This document shows positions 36,601 through 51,716 of a DNA stretch of 64,000 nucleotides, one piece after another. Each line of letters begins with the position of its first letter. Within the stretch, counting starts at the first letter, position 1. Source of the DNA: Burkholderiales bacterium (GTDB lineage: Bacteria > Pseudomonadota > Gammaproteobacteria > Burkholderiales > Burkholderiaceae_C). The translations under genes were made by a program, and so were the position numbers. The stretch is from NCBI GenBank assembly GCA_947474755.1, contig CANJJE010000007.1, forward strand, positions 99,891 to 163,890, given 5' to 3'. The notes beneath the pieces are model-generated. The model was given only the letters and a program-made list of their open reading frames with translations. It did no database searches and had not been told where the DNA came from.

Positions 36601-36824
36601 GGCAGCGCCGACCCGGCCAGCGCCAGCCGCGCTCGCCACAGGAGCACGCCGCCGGTGAGCACCGCGCACCATGCGGGCAGGTGCGTGAGGTGCGGCAGCG
36701 AGGTCCAGCCGATCACTGCAAGCAGGAACAGCGTGTCGCGCGCCTCACGCGGCAAGTGCTGCCACCCCGGCCAGTTGATGCGGCGGCTCAGGTGCCGTGG
36801 CTCGATCGAGGGGGTGTCGCTCAT
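33609..36824 (-). CDS. TgpA-like transglutaminase fused in frame to MltB lytic transglycosylase
   Basis: The 1071-residue frame begins as TgpA/DUF3488: several membrane helices (about residues 20-200), then a periplasmic transglutaminase core (Cys in RKLGFCEHYAAAFVVV, His in SYAHAWAEYW, Asp in RADPTAAV) and another helix. From about residue 690 it continues without a stop into a signal-like MGLTLFIAATAPEEAAA and a complete MltB-type murein transglycosylase: VGIVGVETLYGQHMGNYRV with the catalytic Glu, YAGALGMPQFMPSS, then DFDGDGHIDL. The two are normally separate genes. An internal ATG at 34754 could start free MltB. DUF58 precedes it by 10 bp. Confidence 0.85.
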   Translation of the reverse strand: MSDTPSIEPRHLSRRINWPGWQHLPREARDTLFLLAVIGWTSLPHLTHLPAWCAVLTGGVLLWRARLALAGSALPGRSVLVLVLGVAAALTYWSFGSLLGKEPGVTMAVALMALKTLELRARRDAFVVFFLGFFLILTHFLYSQSLVVAVMMLLSIWGLLTALVLAHMPAGAPSLRTAARLAGKTAALGAPLMVLLFMLFPRIGPLWGVPQDGFAATGLSNVMSMGTVAALAQDDSVALRIRFDGPPPPPHEIYFRGPVLGNFDGRDWTPQKPGFPQELTPRAELRVTGSPIRYEITVEPTRLTVLPMLEVSPEAPQVEGMRFTQTDDLQWVSDRALFGRLRFKGVAYTQFQHGPTRPMIGLQDYIDLPPGHNPRTLSWASAMRKDPRYAEADAATLAAALLEHIRSGGYGYTLTPGLYGENDSRSAIDEFWLDRKLGFCEHYAAAFVVVMRALDVPARVVTGYQGLDPTPVDGYRIVRQSYAHAWAEYWQPGVGWVRADPTAAVAPDRVLRSRPLITKPGLVAGALNNFNPQLLANLRNGWEALNNRWNQWVLSYSRGSQLELLRQMGFDAPSWEDLAVLLAGAFGALSLAAVIWAWWDRHHIDPWIRQMKRLRAALQQLGISSAEHEAPRTLSQRVRARFGAQGEPLCALLERLDAQRYGPQAAARPDPALTRHFKAQARRLARLVQVMGLTLFIAATAPEEAAAAGTAPTATAARSTAAAKATSAKPIRHVKRRAHQARKVAVRSDSEPDIVTYGRRDDLMTFGAEVAVRQGLDVEAVQASLAQARFVPSIVKAVMPPPAGTAKNWAAYRARFIERRRIAAGAAFWQANEAWLTLAEQRYGVPPEIVVGIVGVETLYGQHMGNYRVIDALATLGFDFPAERKDRSAFFRDELEQLLVLSHREGSDPLAVKGSYAGALGMPQFMPSSVNKHAIDFDGDGHIDLHTSTADVIGSVAHYLAEFGWQRGLPTHYEVAVPSDARERALLLGPDILPTFTAQQFIEHGAAFGTPPAAVPGEDGARLALVELQNGPDAPGYVAGTTNFYAITRYNWSSYYAMAVIELGQAVRQAR

Positions 36825-36834
36825 GGGGTGGCGT

Positions 36835-37823
36835 TCAGGCGTTCCACAGCGCCAGCGCTTGCAGACCTTGTTGCCGGTGCGCATCGCCCTGGCCGATGTC
36901 GATCTCATGACCGGGAAGGCTCAGGCCCCAGACCGCATCGCGGCGATCGGCTTCCAGCACCCAGGCCGTCAGGCGCGAAAGCCGCGCCTCCACATCGCCA
37001 CTGCCGACCAGCTGCCAGTCCAGCCACAGCTGCTGCTGGCTTTGCGTGCTGCTGTCGCGGCTGACCAGTTCGCCGCTGCTGGCCATCGCCTGCGCCGATC
37101 GCTTCCAGGCGACGGCTTTCAACGGGTCGCCTCGCCGGTACAGGCGGATGCCCTCGAATTCGCCGCTGCTGCTGGTGCGCGAGCGCAGCGATCCGCCCGG
37201 CACGCTGCGCGGGGGCGGCAGCGGGCTGGCCGGACGCTCGGGCTGGGGATAGACCAGCAGCTGCGTGGCCGGCCGCCAGACCGCCCAGGCGCGAAACAGT
37301 CCCAGCGGGAATCGCGTCTCGGCCGTCACCGTCGGCAGCGCATGCCGCCCACGAACCGCAGGCACGAACCCCAGATGCAATACCGCCTGCCCGCCGGCTG
37401 GCACATCGGTGAAGCTCAGCGACTTCGCCTCGCGGTCGTTCAGACGCAGCCCCATGCCGATCCCGTAGCGCGTGCCCTTGGGGTTGGACAAGACGATTTC
37501 CAGCAGCGCGGTTTCACCCGCAAATGCCGGCGCCAGGGGGCGCAGGTGCAGCGTCAGGCCACGCAGGGTGTTGTGGGTCATGTGCATCGATACGACGCCA
37601 CTGCCGGTCAGCAGGAAGGTCAGCACGTAGCCCAGGTTCAGCTGGTAGTTGATCGAGGCGAGCAGCAGCACGCCGAGCGTGCAGCAGAACAGGATGCCGC
37701 CGCGCGTGGGCAGGATGTACACATTGCGCTGCGTCAGCAGCACGCTGTCGGCACGGGGCGAGCGGGCCTGCCACCAGGCGTCGAACCGGCGTCGCAGCGG
37801 GCCGCGGGCCAGGGCCAGCACAT

Positions 37824-37827
<4 letters not shown>
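36835..37827 (-). CDS. DUF58-domain protein
   Basis: The 330-residue protein has two N-terminal membrane segments (about residues 35-80) and the DUF58 signature FEGIRLYRRGDPLKAVAWKRSA near residue 205, a degenerate VWA-like fold. DUF58 proteins are encoded with MoxR ATPases and TgpA transglutaminases, and the trio is thought to act on envelope proteins. It overlaps the moxR-like stop by four bases (ATGA) and precedes tgpA-mltB by 10 bp. Confidence 0.9.
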
Positions 37828-38762
<935 letters not shown>

Positions 38763-38810
38763 CGCCGACACCTTAACCGATGCGCCAGCGGCTTTATCCC
38801 CGGAAATAGC

Positions 38811-39776
38811 ATGTCCACCGCCCTCTTCAGTCATCCCGACTGCCGCGCCCATGTCATGGCGCGCGGCCACCCCGAATCTCCGCAGCGGCTGGATGCGATC
38901 GACGAGCAGCTGCTTGCCAGCGGACTGGCCCAGGTGCTGGAACGGCGCGAGGCACCGCTGGTCGATCTGGAGCGGGTCGCCCTAGCCCACGATGCAGTCC
39001 ACCTTGCCCGGCTGCGCAGCGCTTTGGAGCCGCTGGCCGCCAGCGGCCGCTCGCACGTGCTCGATCCCGACACCATGGCCGGGCCCGGCACCTGGACGGC
39101 GATGTGCCGCGCAGCCGGTGCGGCCGTCGCCGCCACCGACGCGGTGATCGCCGGCGAAGTGCGCAACGCCTTCTGTGCGGTGCGTCCGCCCGGTCACCAT
39201 GCGACGCGCGACACCGCGATGGGCTTCTGCTTCTTCAACAACGTCGCCATCGCGGCGCTGCACGCCTTGACGGTGCATGGCCTGCAGCGGGTGGCGATCG
39301 TCGATTTCGACGTGCACCATGGCAATGGCACCGAAGACATCATCACCGGCGACGATCGGGTGCTGATGGTCAGCTACTTCCAGCATCCGCATTACCCGTA
39401 CAGCGGCGACGTGCCCCGTGCCGGCAACCTGCTGAACCTGCCGGTGGCGGCGCACACGCAAGGCAGCGAGCTGCGCTCATTGATCGAGGCGCACTGGCTG
39501 CCGCGGCTCGATGCCTTTGCGCCGCAGATGCTGTTCATCTCTGCCGGCTTCGACGCTCACCGCGAAGATCCGCTGGGCCAACTGGATCTCGTCGAGGCCG
39601 ATTTCGCCTGGATCACCCGCCGACTGATGGAGGTGGCCGACCGCCACGCGCAAGGCCGTATCGTGTCGTGTCTTGAAGGTGGCTACCACCTGAGCGCGCT
39701 GGGCCGCAGTGTGGCGGCCCACCTGCGCGTGCTGGCCGATGTCGATCAGATGCAACCGCCGGAGCCCCACGCGTGA
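38811..39776 (+). CDS. Histone deacetylase-like amidohydrolase
   Basis: The 321-residue protein belongs to the arginase/deacetylase superfamily, class II HDAC-like. Visible are RPPGHHATRDTAMGFCFFNN (His-His charge relay), DFDVHHGNGTEDI (zinc-binding Asp and His) and SAGFDAHREDPLG (zinc Asp). Bacterial members deacetylate acetylpolyamines or other acetylated amines, and the substrate here is unknown. ATG 38811 begins the conserved start (MSTALFSHPDC). The stop overlaps the GTG start of mscS by four bases. Confidence 0.92.
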   Translation: MSTALFSHPDCRAHVMARGHPESPQRLDAIDEQLLASGLAQVLERREAPLVDLERVALAHDAVHLARLRSALEPLAASGRSHVLDPDTMAGPGTWTAMCRAAGAAVAATDAVIAGEVRNAFCAVRPPGHHATRDTAMGFCFFNNVAIAALHALTVHGLQRVAIVDFDVHHGNGTEDIITGDDRVLMVSYFQHPHYPYSGDVPRAGNLLNLPVAAHTQGSELRSLIEAHWLPRLDAFAPQMLFISAGFDAHREDPLGQLDLVEADFAWITRRLMEVADRHAQGRIVSCLEGGYHLSALGRSVAAHLRVLADVDQMQPPEPHA

Positions 39777-41053
39777 CCCGAACCCTGGACGACACCGAAC
39801 TGCAGGACCTGATCTCCGGCCTGCTGCAACCGACCGCGCTGATGGAGCTCGGCGTGCTGGCGCTGTGCCTGGGGCTCGCCTGGCTGATCGTGCGCCTGCT
39901 GCGCGGCACGCCGCCGGTCGACGCGCCGATCTGGTTCGGGCGTCGCGGGGTCGATGGCGTGCTGTTCCCCTTGCTGGCGCTGCTGCTGGCGTTCGGAGCC
40001 AAGCTGCTGCTGGCGAACTTCGTCAAGGCCGCGGTGTTCAAGCTGGCCGTGCCGATCCTGATCTCGCTGCTGCTGATCCGGCTGACCGTGCGCGTGCTGT
40101 CGGTGACCTACCCGGATTCGCGCTGGATGCGCATCGTCGAGCGCAGCATCTCCTGGATCGCGTGGCTGGCGGTGGTGCTCTGGATCACCGGCGTGCTGCC
40201 CTGGCTGCTCGAGGCGATGGAGGAGGTGAGCTGGAAGATGGGCGCGCACGAGATTTCCTTGCGCCATGTGGTCGAAGGCGGTGTCACGGCCGCTCTGGTG
40301 ATGGTGCTGGCGCTGTGGGTGGCCGCGGCGATCGAGAAGCGCCTTCTGAGCGGCACCGGCAGCAGCAGCGACCTGTCGATCCGCAAGATCGCTGCCAATC
40401 TGGTGCGCGTGCTGCTGCTGGCCATCGGCTTGATGTTTGCGATGAGTGCGGTCGGCATCGACCTCACCGCATTCAGCGTTCTCGGTGGCGCGATCGGCGT
40501 CGGTATCGGCTTCGGTCTGCAGAAGATCGCAGCCAATTACGTCAGCGGCTTCGTGATCCTCGCCGAGCGCTCGCTGCGCATCGGCGACATGGTCAAGGTC
40601 GACAACTTCGATGGCCGCATCACCGACATCCGCACGCGCTACACCGTGATCCGTGCGCTGAACGGTCGCGAAGCCATCGTGCCCAACGAGATGCTGATCA
40701 CCCAGCGTGTCGAGAACTCGTCGCTGGCCGATCCGCGCGTGCTGCTGACGAGCAATGTGCAGGTCGCCTACGGCACCGATGTGCGCGCCCTGCAACCCTT
40801 GATCCAGGCGGCGGTCGCCCAGGTGCCGAGGGTGCTGGCCGACCCGTCACCCAGCGCGCAGCTGATGGGCTTCGCGCCCGATGGCATGGACCTGTCGATC
40901 AATTTCTGGATCCTCGACCCCGAGAACGGGCTCGGCAATGTGCGCTCCGACGTGAATCTGGCGCTGCTGGCCGTGTTTGAAGCGCAGGGTGTGCAGATCC
41001 CCTATCCGCAACGCGAGGTGCGGATGCTGTCGTCAGTCGATCCCGCCGCGTGA
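39773..41053 (+). CDS. MscS-family mechanosensitive channel
   Basis: The 426-residue protein has five or so membrane segments and the MscS core: pore-lining helix and vestibule start in FSVLGGAIGVGIGFGLQKIA, then ANYVSGFVILAERSLRIGD and the beta domain (VPNEMLITQRVENSS). It would release solutes on hypo-osmotic shock. The GTG start at 39773 overlaps the deacetylase stop, so the two are probably co-translated. Confidence 0.92.
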   Translation: MTRTLDDTELQDLISGLLQPTALMELGVLALCLGLAWLIVRLLRGTPPVDAPIWFGRRGVDGVLFPLLALLLAFGAKLLLANFVKAAVFKLAVPILISLLLIRLTVRVLSVTYPDSRWMRIVERSISWIAWLAVVLWITGVLPWLLEAMEEVSWKMGAHEISLRHVVEGGVTAALVMVLALWVAAAIEKRLLSGTGSSSDLSIRKIAANLVRVLLLAIGLMFAMSAVGIDLTAFSVLGGAIGVGIGFGLQKIAANYVSGFVILAERSLRIGDMVKVDNFDGRITDIRTRYTVIRALNGREAIVPNEMLITQRVENSSLADPRVLLTSNVQVAYGTDVRALQPLIQAAVAQVPRVLADPSPSAQLMGFAPDGMDLSINFWILDPENGLGNVRSDVNLALLAVFEAQGVQIPYPQREVRMLSSVDPAA

Positions 41054-41054
41054 T

Positions 41055-41900
41055 TCAGCGCAGCGCGGCCATTTCCTCATCGGTGAATCCGGCCGCGCGA
41101 CGCGCCTCGAAATTGAACGGTGCCCGCAGCCGCGGTGCCTGGTGGCGTTGCGCGAGCAGTGCCTCATGGGCCACCGGGTCGAGCTCATCGCGTTCGCACA
41201 GCCACCGGTACCAGCGGTTGCCTATGGCGACATGGCCGATCTCGTCGCGCAGGATCACGCCGAGGATCTCCACCGCGCGATGGTCACCGGCGCGCTCGAA
41301 CTTCGCCTGCAGCGGCGGCGTGGCATCGAGCCCTCGCGCCTCCAGCGTGCGGGGCACCAGCGCCATGCGCGCGACCACGTCGCTCGAGGTGCGCTGGGTC
41401 ATCAGCCACAGGCCGTCGTGCGCGTCGAAGTCGCCATAGTCGTAGCCGAGGCCCTGCAGGTGCTCGCGCAGCAGGCTGAAGTGGTGAGCCTCCTCGCTGG
41501 CGACGCTCAGCCAGTCCAGATAGAAGGGAGCAGGCATCGCGTCGAAGCGCCAGAGGGCGTCGAGCGCGAGGTTGATCGCATTGAATTCGATGTGGGCGAT
41601 CGCATGCAGCAGCGCGGCACGGCCTTCGACGGTGAACGGGGTACGCGAGGGCACGTCTTTCGGGGGCACCAGCGCCGGCCGGTCGGGGCGCCCGGGCGAA
41701 GGCGCTGCGGTCAACGCCCCATCGAAGGGCTGCTGCGGGTGCAGGGGATGCCTGTCGCGGTCTGCCCAGAGTGCGCGCGTGCCCTGGGCCTTCAAGGCCG
41801 GGTCGCACTCGGCCCACAGGGCCAGCGCACGGGTGCGCAAGGACAAGGATGGGTTCGGCTCATCGACAGCAGGGGTCATCCTTAGAATTGTGAGCTTCAT
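41055..41900 (-). CDS. DUF455 ferritin-like protein
   Basis: The 281-residue protein carries the DUF455 ferritin-like four-helix motifs: LLHAIAHIEFNAINLALDALW, SVASEEAHHFSLLREHL and GVILRDEIGHVAIGNRWY, whose Glu and His would bind two iron atoms. Relatives resemble the tRNA hydroxylase MiaE, but the function of this branch is not known. The ATG at 41900 is more likely than one at 41915, which would overlap the ribosome-binding site of the divergent neighbour. It converges with mscS. Confidence 0.88.
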   Translation of the reverse strand: MKLTILRMTPAVDEPNPSLSLRTRALALWAECDPALKAQGTRALWADRDRHPLHPQQPFDGALTAAPSPGRPDRPALVPPKDVPSRTPFTVEGRAALLHAIAHIEFNAINLALDALWRFDAMPAPFYLDWLSVASEEAHHFSLLREHLQGLGYDYGDFDAHDGLWLMTQRTSSDVVARMALVPRTLEARGLDATPPLQAKFERAGDHRAVEILGVILRDEIGHVAIGNRWYRWLCERDELDPVAHEALLAQRHQAPRLRAPFNFEARRAAGFTDEEMAALR

Positions 41901-41917
41901 CGCAGGGGAGTCCATCC

Positions 41918-42442
41918 GTGGCCGTTTACCGTTTGGGCGATGCGCATCCGTCGGTCGCCGACAGTGCCTGGGTGGCGCATAGCGCGCAGGTCATCGGCGA
42001 CGTGGTGCTGGCCGAGGGCGCCAGCGTCTGGTTCGGCGCGGTACTTCGCGGCGACAACACCCGCCTGCAGATCGGTGCGCGCACCAACATCCAGGACGGC
42101 GCGGTACTGCATTCCGATGCCGGGCAACCACTGACGCTGGGTGATGACGTGACCGTCGGGCACCAGGCGATGCTGCACGGCTGCACCGTCGGTGACGGTT
42201 CGCTGATCGGCATCCAGGCCATCGTGCTCAACGGCGCATGCATCGGCAAGTCGTGTCTGGTCGGCGCGGGTGCCGTGGTCACCGAAGGCAAGCAGTTCGA
42301 GGACGGCTGGCTGATCATCGGCGCGCCTGCCAGGGCAGTGCGCCGGCTCACGCCAGAGCAGATCGACGGCATGGCGCGCAGTGCCAGTGGCTATGTCGCC
42401 AAGGCCGAGCGCTTCAGGACCGAACTGGTTCGCATCGATTGA
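41918..42442 (+). CDS. Gamma-class carbonic anhydrase-like hexapeptide protein
   Basis: The 174-residue left-handed beta-helix protein has hexapeptide repeats throughout and the three metal-binding His positions in AVLHSD and VGHQAMLHGC, as in gamma-carbonic anhydrases (YrdA/PaaY type). Whether it hydrates CO2 or is an acyltransferase-like relative cannot be told. It starts at GTG with GGGGAG eight bases upstream, and is followed by hslO after 10 bp. Confidence 0.88.
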   Translation: MAVYRLGDAHPSVADSAWVAHSAQVIGDVVLAEGASVWFGAVLRGDNTRLQIGARTNIQDGAVLHSDAGQPLTLGDDVTVGHQAMLHGCTVGDGSLIGIQAIVLNGACIGKSCLVGAGAVVTEGKQFEDGWLIIGAPARAVRRLTPEQIDGMARSASGYVAKAERFRTELVRID

Positions 42443-42452
42443 ACGACTTGCC

Positions 42453-43421
42453 ATGAGCGAACTTCACAAATTCATCTTCGAAGGCCTGCCGGTGCGCGGC
42501 ACGCTGGTGCGGTTGACCGGCAGCTGGCGCGAGGTGCTGCAGCGCCGCGCCGCCTCGAACGACGCCTTCCCCGAGCCGGTTCGCGCGCTGCTGGGCGAGA
42601 TGGCGGCCGCCGGTGCGCTCATGCAGTCCAGCATCAAGTTCGATGGCGCGCTGGTGCTGCAGGTCTACGGCGACGGGCCGGTCAAGCTGGCGGTCGTCGA
42701 GGTGCAGAGCGATCTGGCCTTCCGCGTCACGGCCAAGGTGGTGGGCGAGGTGGCGCCGCATGCGCAGGTCGAGGCGATGCTCAACGTGCACGGCCAGGGC
42801 CGCTGCGCGATCACGCTCGACCCGAAGACCCGATTCCCGGGTCAGACGCCTTACCAGGGCGTCGTCTCGCTGCACGGTGACCAGCGTGAGCCCCTGCAGA
42901 AGATCAGCGAGGTGCTGGAGCACTACATGCTGCAGTCCGAACAGCTCGACACCTGCCTGATCCTCGCCGCCAATGACGACATCGCCGTCGGCCTGCTGAT
43001 CCAGCGCGTGCCGGTCGAGGGCGCTGCCAATCTCGGCCGGCGCAACGAGGACGATATCGGCCTGAACGAGGACTACAAGCGCCTGGCGATGCTGGCCTCG
43101 ACGCTGACGCGCGACGAGCTGCTGACCCTCGATGCCGACACGCTGCTGCGCCGCCTGTTCTGGGAAGAGCCCTTGCGCCGCTTCCCGCCGCAGACCGGCG
43201 AGGACGGCCCCCGCTTTGCCTGCAGCTGCTCGCGCGAGCGCGTCGGGCGCATGCTGATCGGTCTGGGCCGCCCCGAGGTCGACGACATCATCGTCGAGCA
43301 GGGCCGCGTCGAGATCGGCTGCGACTTCTGCGGCATCAAGTACCACTTCGACGCGGTCGACGTCGGCGAACTGTTCACGCCGACGCCGCAGCAGGCGCCG
43401 GGGTCGGCGGCGATCAACTGA
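42453..43421 (+). CDS. hslO: Hsp33 redox-regulated chaperone
   Basis: Hsp33 is a holdase activated by oxidation of its zinc-binding cysteines. The 322-residue protein starts MSELHKFIFEGLPVRGTLV and ends with the redox switch CSCSRERV and CDFCGIKYHF (CxC and CxxC), the normal order. ATG 42453 starts the conserved region; the longer open frame overlaps the upstream carbonic anhydrase gene. Close spacing (10 bp) suggests one transcript with it. Confidence 0.94.
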   Translation: MSELHKFIFEGLPVRGTLVRLTGSWREVLQRRAASNDAFPEPVRALLGEMAAAGALMQSSIKFDGALVLQVYGDGPVKLAVVEVQSDLAFRVTAKVVGEVAPHAQVEAMLNVHGQGRCAITLDPKTRFPGQTPYQGVVSLHGDQREPLQKISEVLEHYMLQSEQLDTCLILAANDDIAVGLLIQRVPVEGAANLGRRNEDDIGLNEDYKRLAMLASTLTRDELLTLDADTLLRRLFWEEPLRRFPPQTGEDGPRFACSCSRERVGRMLIGLGRPEVDDIIVEQGRVEIGCDFCGIKYHFDAVDVGELFTPTPQQAPGSAAIN

Positions 43422-43436
43422 GGGCTACGCTCCGAG

Positions 43437-43452
43437 CCCGTCCTTCGGGTTT
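43437..43452. terminator. Possible terminator between hslO and ftsB
   Basis: CCCG-TCCTT-CGGG followed by TTT lies between the convergent hslO and ftsB genes. The stem is only four base pairs, so this is tentative. Confidence 0.3.
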
Positions 43453-43474
43453 CGCAATCATGAGCGCGGCCTGG

Positions 43475-43753
43475 CTACTTCGCTGACACGCTCCACTGCA
43501 CCAGGATCTCGTCGGGCTTGACCATGCCGAGGTCGTAGCGGGCCTTTTCCTCGACCATCTCCAGGCCTTCCTTCAGGTCGATGACCTCGGCCGCGAGTTG
43601 CTCGTTGCGGTGCCTCGCCGTCTCGTTGGTTGCCAGTTGCGCATCGAGCTGTCCCTGCAGATCGAGCACCCGTGGCACCCCCGAGTTGCCGAACCACAGC
43701 TGCGCGTGCACCAGCACGAGCAGCGTGATCAGGGCAAGTCGGACGAAGCGCAC
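43475..43753 (-). CDS. ftsB: Cell division protein FtsB
   Basis: FtsB bridges FtsL and FtsQ in the divisome. The 92-residue protein has a short cytoplasmic end, one membrane helix (LALITLLVLVHAQLWFG), and a coiled coil (LQGQLDAQLATNETARHR, EQLAAEVIDLKEGLEMVEEKAR), followed by the typical YDLGMVKPDEILVQ. It lies 45 bp downstream of eno, the usual betaproteobacterial order. Confidence 0.92.
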   Translation of the reverse strand: MRFVRLALITLLVLVHAQLWFGNSGVPRVLDLQGQLDAQLATNETARHRNEQLAAEVIDLKEGLEMVEEKARYDLGMVKPDEILVQWSVSAK

Positions 43754-43798
43754 GGTGTGTCGTTTGCTGCAGTAAAGCGCGAAAAGTGCCGCGCCGCG

Positions 43799-45094
<1,296 letters not shown>

Positions 45095-45142
45095 TCAGAA
45101 TTGAAAATTGAAAAAAGGTGAGGCTGCCGCACCGGGGCTTGT

Positions 45143-48576
<3,434 letters not shown>

Positions 48577-48580
<4 letters not shown>

Positions 48581-51258
48581 GGTGCGTTATCGCTTTCAGG
48601 TGGATGTTGCAGCGCCTGCAGACGGTAGAGTGTTTCAAGGGCCTGTTTCGGAGTCAACGCATCGGGGTCGATCTGCGCCAGCGCCCGCTCGACCGGCGAC
48701 GGTTCACGCGCTGCCAGCGGCGCCGGCGCGGCAAACAGATCGATCTGCGCCTGCCCCGATTTTTGCTGCGATTCGAGCGCTTCCAGTGCCGCGCGTGCCT
48801 GGCGCACGAGCGAGGCCGGCATGCCGGCCAGCCGCGCCACCTGCACGCCATAGCTTCGGCTGGCCGGGCCGGGCTGGATGTCGTGCAGGAACACGATGTC
48901 GTCGCCCGCCTTGCCGTGGCCGCTGGTGTGTGTTTCCACCGCCGACACATGCACGTTGATCGCCCGTTCGTGCTTTGCCGGGAAGGCCGTCAGCTCGAAG
49001 TAGTGCGTGGCAAACAGCGTGAAGGCGTTGTTGCGCTCGTGCAGATGGCTGGCGATGGCGCCGGCCAGCGCCAGGCCGTCGAAGGTCGAGGTGCCGCGGC
49101 CGATCTCGTCCATCAGCACCAGCGATTGCGCGGTGGCGCCGTGCAGGATGGCAGCGGCCTCGGTCATCTCGACCATGAAGGTCGACTGCGCATTGGCCAG
49201 GTCATCGGCCGCGCCGATGCGGGTGTGGATCGCATCCATCGGCCCGAGCCGGCAGGCCGTGGCCGGCACGAAGGAACCCATGGCTGCCAGCAGGCAGATC
49301 AGCGCCACCTGCCGCATGTAAGTGCTCTTGCCGCCCATATTGGGCCCGGTGATGACCAGCATCTTGCGGGTCGCGTCCAGCCGGCAGTCGTTCGCCATGA
49401 AGTTGCCGGCTCCTGTTTCCTGCAGGCGCGCTTCGACGACCGGATGGCGCCCGCCCTGGATGTCGATGCAGGGCTCGCGCACGAACTGCGGCCGGCACCA
49501 GTTCAGCGTCGCTGCCCGCTCGGCCAGTGCCGCCAGTGCATCGAGCGTGGCCAGCGCGCGCGCCAGATCGGACAGCGTCGCCACATGGGCCTGCAGCGCA
49601 TCGACCAGCTGCTCGTACAGCAGCTTCTCGCGCGCCAGCGAGCGCTCCTGCGCCGAGAGCGCCTTGTCCTCGAACACCTTCAGCTCCGGCGTGATGTAGC
49701 GCTCGGCGTTCTTCAGCGTCTGGCGCCGCTGGTAGTCGGCTGGCACCTTGTCGACCTGGCCCTGCGTCACCTCGATGTAGAAGCCGTGCACCCGGTTGAA
49801 CTGCACCCGCAGGTTGGCGATGCCGGTGCGGGCACGTTCGCGCGATTCGAGGTCGAGCAGAAAGGCGTCGCAGTTCTGAGCGATCGCACGCAGCTCGTCG
49901 AGCGCGGCGTCGCAGCCAGGAGCGATCACGCCGCCGTCGCGCAGCATCACCGCGGGCTCTTCAGCCAGCGTGGTTGTCAGCAGGGACTCGATCGAAGCGT
50001 CGGGTTCGAGTGCCTCGAGCGCCATCTCGAGCAGCACGCAGGCGCCTTTGGGCACCGCAGCGCGCAGGCCGGGCAGGGCGCGCAGCGTCGTGCGCAGGCC
50101 GGTCAGCTCGCGCGGGCGCACCTGGCGCAGCGCGATGCGTGCGGTGATGCGCTCGACATCGCACACCGATCGCAAGGCCTGCCGCAAGCTGTCGCCGCCA
50201 CCGGCCATCAGCGCCTCGACCGCCTCGTGGCGTTGCGTTGCCACGCTGCGATCACGCAGCGGCCGCATCATCCACCCGCGCAGCGCCCGGCTGCCCATGC
50301 CCGTGCGGCAGGTGTCGAGCAGTGACAGCAGCGTGGGCGACTGCTCGCCGCGCAGCGTCTGCGTCAGCTCCAGGTTGCGGTGCGTGGTGGGCGGCAGGTC
50401 GATCAGTTCGCTCGCGCGCTCGACCTGCAGGCTGCGCACATGCGCCAGCGCCTGGCCCTGCGTGTGCTCGGCGTAACTCAGCAAGGCCGAGGCGGCGGCA
50501 TGGGCCACCGTCAGCTCGCCGGCATTGAAGCCCGCGAGACTCGCCACCCGAAGCTGCTCGCACAGCTTGCGTGCGCCCAGCGCGGCATCGAACTGCCAGT
50601 CGGGCCGGTGCGTTACCGCCGCCGAGGTGGCCGACAGCGCCGAAGGGGCGTGTTCTCGCGCCACCAGTACCTCGGCCGCGTTCAGCCGCGCCAGCCAGCC
50701 GGGCAGTTCGTGATCGGCGCATTCGGTCAGCCCCAGCTGGCCGCTGCTCAAGCCCAGCCAGGCCAGGCCATGGGTCGTCTGCCCTCGATGCGTGTGCTGC
50801 GACAAGGCCAGCAGCAGCGCGTCGGCCTTGTCCGACATCAGCTCCGTGTCGGTCAGCGTGCCGGGTGTGACGACACGCACCACCTTGCGCTCGACCGGCC
50901 CCTTGGCCGTTGCCACATCGCCGACCTGCTCGCAGATCGCCACCGGCTCGCCGAGCCTGATCAGCTTCGCCAGGTAGCTCTCGACCGCATGCACCGGCAC
51001 GCCCGCCATCACCACCGGCTCGCCGCCGCTCTGGCCACGGGTGGTCAAGGTGATGTCGAGCAGCCGGTTCGCCCGCCGGGCGTCGTCGAAGAACAGCTCG
51101 TAGAAATCGCCCATCCGGTAGAACACCAGCGTGTCCGGATGATCGGCCTTGATGCGAAGGTACTGCTGCATCATGGGCGTGTGCAAGGATTTCAGCGCAT
51201 CGCCTGACTCGTTGACGTCATTCGTTCTGTCTGTCTTCAGTCGTTGGTCTGCTGGCAT
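48577..51258 (-). CDS. mutS: DNA mismatch repair protein MutS
   Basis: MutS recognises mismatches and signals to MutL. The 893-residue product has the mismatch-binding FYE motif in [16 protein letters not shown], Walker [14 protein letters not shown], Walker [16 protein letters not shown] and ATHYFEL. The start is unsure: ATG 51258 gives about 28 residues before the conserved [18 protein letters not shown] 51315 gives 19 more. It overlaps anbu downstream. No gene is seen between 51259 and 51546. Confidence 0.95.
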
Positions 51259-51546
51259 ATCGGGTGATTTTGCGTGGGTGCTTGGCATGCGTTGATGTCC
51301 ACACCGCACCTGCACCCGATGGACGACAACCCCTGCTCACAACTTGCCCCAGCCAGCGGGCGGCGGGGGCGGGGCCCTGCTGCCTGGAAAAGGTGTTGAC
51401 CGCAGACATTGTCAAGGCGATGCGCTGCCTGCGGCGCAGCCGTGGCATGGCGAGGCTCGGCCCCGCGCTGGCCCAGCGCAGCGACCCTGCATAACGACAT
51501 TCGAGCGAGCGCAAAACAGGCTCTGCAGGTTACATAACGCCTATAG

Positions 51547-51687
51547 GTGTTTTCGAGTCGCATCGACATCTCGCTCGACACCCTACGCAACCGGGAGCAG
51601 GGCAAGCACAGCCCCACCGGTGCGGCCAGGGCGTTGCTGAGGGTGCTGGACAAGGCGCCGGAGGCTTGCCTGGAGGCGTTGCGCTGA
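51547..51687 (+). pseudogene. C-terminal piece of an HTH antitoxin
   Basis: From GTG 51547 the frame reads VFSSRIDISLDTLRNREQ then GKHSPTGAARALLRVLDKAP, the second half of an XRE-type helix-turn-helix antitoxin (the usual sequence is ...TLRNWEQGKRSPTGAA...). There is no N-terminal half and no toxin gene, so it is a leftover of a HigBA- or RelBE-like module. Confidence 0.65.
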
Positions 51688-51716
51688 GCCGAGGTGACTT
51701 ACAGGAGCTTTTTCCA

